In this document: one piece after another, positions 6,205 to 7,592 of the stretch
Position numbering within the stretch: position 1 is the stretch's first letter
Layout: every line of letters begins with the position of its first letter
Source: an uncultured Bacteroidota bacterium
Lineage (GTDB): Bacteria > Bacteroidota > Bacteroidia > Bacteroidales > UBA12481
Length of the DNA: 7,592 nt
NCBI GenBank assembly: GCA_903832165.1
Contig: CAILAQ010000879.1
Coordinates: forward strand, 1-7,592
Reading direction: 5' to 3'
Notes under the pieces: model-generated
What the model was told of the DNA's origin: nothing
Seen by the model: the letters and a program-made list of their open reading frames with translations, nothing else
The model's database searches: none
Position numbers and translations under genes: made by a program

Positions 6205-6966
6205 TTAGTCCGTTAGCTCTTTCTTAAGCACTAAATCAGCTTTAGCCTTGTTTTCTGCTCCGCCGAGCTCATGGTCAATCATGATCGTCTGAATAAAGTC
6301 CCTGGCTTTTTGAATGGAATGTGAACGCACCCGGTGCAGATGACCATGAACGGGATCAGTGTTCAGAAATGAGGGGCCGCTGAATTTTCTGGTCAGAAAG
6401 GGAAAGCAAATGCCCAGACCTTTGGAGTAAGCTTCAAGCCTTGTGCGACCTCCGAGGCCATTGGAGTTGTCGCCTTCGTCCTGCAATTCATTCAGCAAAA
6501 TCTTATCAATAACCCCTCGCTGCTGATAGTGCTTAAGTTTTCGGTAAAGGCCTGATTGTTCTGAAACCATGCTCGCTCCGAGCGCCAGGTTGAATGGCCG
6601 GATTAAACTCTTTTCTGCAAGTTCCCGCTCCGCAAGATAGCACGCAGCCTGTGCAGCAACAACACTGCCGAAGCTCGAAGAGACGAGTGTCAGCTTTGAT
6701 TCGTCAATATGCGGGCAAGAAAGGATCTGGTTAACGGAACGGGCAATGATCTGGTTCTGAAGAGGTGCCTTCAGTGGCTCCTGTGCTCGATTCAGTGCCC
6801 AGACAACATTCATTACCGGCATTTGGTGATAAATACCTTCAATGATGCTGAATCTATCGCCTAAAACTTCTGATAAGTATTGAATGAAATTTGCAGTGAA
6901 GGCATTGCGCTGCTCCTCCTTGAAATCGCCGCCGGCAAAAAAGAAAATTCGATGGTCCATATTCAT
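6205..6966 (-). CDS. Uncharacterised alpha/beta-hydrolase-like protein
   Basis: I do not recognise this 253-residue protein as a named family. It has no signal peptide or membrane segment and is probably cytoplasmic. A first strand HRIFFFAGGDF (5-15) and the segment KLTLVSSSFGSVVAAQAACYL (91-111) look like an alpha/beta-hydrolase strand, nucleophile elbow and helix. SSSFGS (96-101) satisfies the small-x-Ser-x-small-small rule with Ser98 as the possible nucleophile, although the first Gly of GxSxG is Ser. FNLALGAS (125-132) would be the next strand. A His-rich stretch DPVHGHLHRVRSHS (204-217) could supply the catalytic His. The acid residue cannot be assigned. The start ATG overlaps the TGA of the upstream reductase-family gene as ATGA (6963-6966), implying translational coupling and a linked function; another ATG lies two codons in, at 6958-6960. 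Hydrolase activity is inference; it could also be a non-enzymatic member of the fold. Confidence 0.8.
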   Translation of the reverse strand: MNMDHRIFFFAGGDFKEEQRNAFTANFIQYLSEVLGDRFSIIEGIYHQMPVMNVVWALNRAQEPLKAPLQNQIIARSVNQILSCPHIDESKLTLVSSSFGSVVAAQAACYLAERELAEKSLIRPFNLALGASMVSEQSGLYRKLKHYQQRGVIDKILLNELQDEGDNSNGLGGRTRLEAYSKGLGICFPFLTRKFSGPSFLNTDPVHGHLHRVRSHSIQKARDFIQTIMIDHELGGAENKAKADLVLKKELTD

Positions 6967-7592
6967 TTGCGGCCAAGAAGCCTTAGGTAAAAGGATATTC
7001 TGGTGAGTTTTTTCCTCTCTTCAAGATCATCAATCATCCTGATCAGTGATTGCTGAAGGTCGGGATTTGCGGAAACCTTATTCATTACCCAGTTAAACAG
7101 CTTCGGATAGTTGATCAGTTTCTGTATCCAGGTAGAATTTCTCAGCTCTTTCCATAGCTTTTTATAAACGAACCTGTCGTATTGCTTATTAAATGAGGCA
7201 TCAAAACGACCTGCCTTCATTGCTTTTCCGATATGCTCCGCGGCGGCAAAACCTGACCACATGGCATTCCCGACCCCTTCACCAGTGAATGGATCGATCA
7301 GTGATGCGGCATCACCGGTAAGTAAGAGCCGGTAGCCTGAGAGCGGAATTTTTTTTGAGCCGAGGGGAAGATTCCACGCCGAAATGCCGGAAATGGGCCT
7401 TGCATTTTTAAACCTTTCCGCCAGATGCGGATTCTGAACCAGGGCCTTTTCCATCACCTGCTTCAGTGAAAGTTTGCGCTTCTTTAATATATCAGTCCTG
7501 ATACCAGCGCCCACGTTGGCAGTACCATCCGTTTGCGGGAAAACCCAGAGATAACCCGGTAAAAATTCATCCAGAAAATAAAAATCAACAAA
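6963..7592 (-). CDS. Geranylgeranyl reductase-family FAD-dependent oxidoreductase, C-terminal part (cut by right window edge)
   Basis: The last 209 residues are visible; the open frame continues through 7592, so the GTG at 7512-7514 is an internal codon and not the start. The first visible part, LPGYLWVFPQTDGTANVGAGI (11-31), matches the family's (F/L)PGY.W.FP..DG.ANVG motif at the substrate domain. TGDAASLIDPFTGEGVGNAMWSG (92-114) is the C-terminal FAD-binding motif, with GD contacting the flavin and DPFTGEG as family signature. The N-terminal Rossmann GxGxxG lies outside the window. Known members reduce isoprenoid double bonds in archaeal lipids, chlorophyll side chains or menaquinone tails; which substrate applies here cannot be told, and related halogenase/hydroxylase-type flavoproteins are an alternative. 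The tail is basic and helical and ends in LLGRK. Its stop overlaps the start of the hydrolase-like gene by 4 bases, so both are probably cotranscribed. Confidence 0.92.
   Translation of the reverse strand, partial: FVDFYFLDEFLPGYLWVFPQTDGTANVGAGIRTDILKKRKLSLKQVMEKALVQNPHLAERFKNARPISGISAWNLPLGSKKIPLSGYRLLLTGDAASLIDPFTGEGVGNAMWSGFAAAEHIGKAMKAGRFDASFNKQYDRFVYKKLWKELRNSTWIQKLINYPKLFNWVMNKVSANPDLQQSLIRMIDDLEERKKLTRISFYLRLLGRK

Noticed and set aside
7512..7514. GTG as the start codon of the reductase-family gene
   Set aside because: The frame continues to the window edge and encodes the conserved PGYLWVFPQTDGTANV motif immediately before this GTG, so the codon is internal.
1..7592. CRISPR array, tRNA, insertion sequence, phage or defence system
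   Set aside because: No regularly spaced repeats, cloverleaf-like sequence, transposase or integrase motifs, or known defence domains were found on either strand.

Overview
The window looks like ordinary chromosomal sequence from a Bacteroidota bacterium, probably an uncultured or environmental member of the Bacteroidales or a related order. Three things suggest this. A secreted protein carries a C-terminal type IX secretion (T9SS, Por) sorting domain. An ABC permease resembles the DUF5687 family, which is essentially restricted to Bacteroidota. Start codons mostly lack a clear Shine-Dalgarno sequence, and one upstream region holds a CCTTTGCA-type -7 element. I see no tRNA, rRNA, CRISPR array, insertion sequence or phage gene.

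Left block (1-4446, all on the minus strand). Four genes read right to left with gaps of 14, a few, and 15 bases, which suggests one operon. In order of transcription they are: a secreted right-handed parallel beta-helix protein with a T9SS tag (2965-4446); an exported seven-bladed beta-propeller of the 6-phosphogluconolactonase/CMLE family (1787-2950); a polytopic DUF5687-type ABC permease (305 to about 1741-1780); and the start of its ABC ATPase (1-289, cut by the window edge). The permease has no ATG at its expected N-terminus. An 8-bp hairpin spans the stop codon of the beta-helix gene, just before the lactonase start.

Centre (4447-6070). A 148-base divergent intergenic region holds two perfect palindromes and a candidate minus-strand promoter element. 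On the plus strand it leads to a 491-residue RNB-domain ribonuclease (4595-6070). This protein has no cold-shock domains, and glutamine replaces the fourth aspartate of the usual metal-binding cluster.

Right block (6071-7592). The 134 bases between the convergent genes contain a GC-rich palindromic element that resembles a dispersed repeat. On the minus strand follow a 253-residue uncharacterised protein with a Ser-hydrolase-like nucleophile elbow (6205-6966) and, overlapping it by 4 bases (ATGA), the C-terminal two-fifths or so of a geranylgeranyl-reductase-family flavoprotein (6963 to beyond 7592). These two are probably translationally coupled and may act in the same lipid or isoprenoid pathway.

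I found no convincing new defence, mobile or retron-like system. The points most worth checking are the coupled hydrolase/reductase pair, the non-canonical start of the permease, the Asp-to-Gln change in the nuclease and the GC-rich palindrome.
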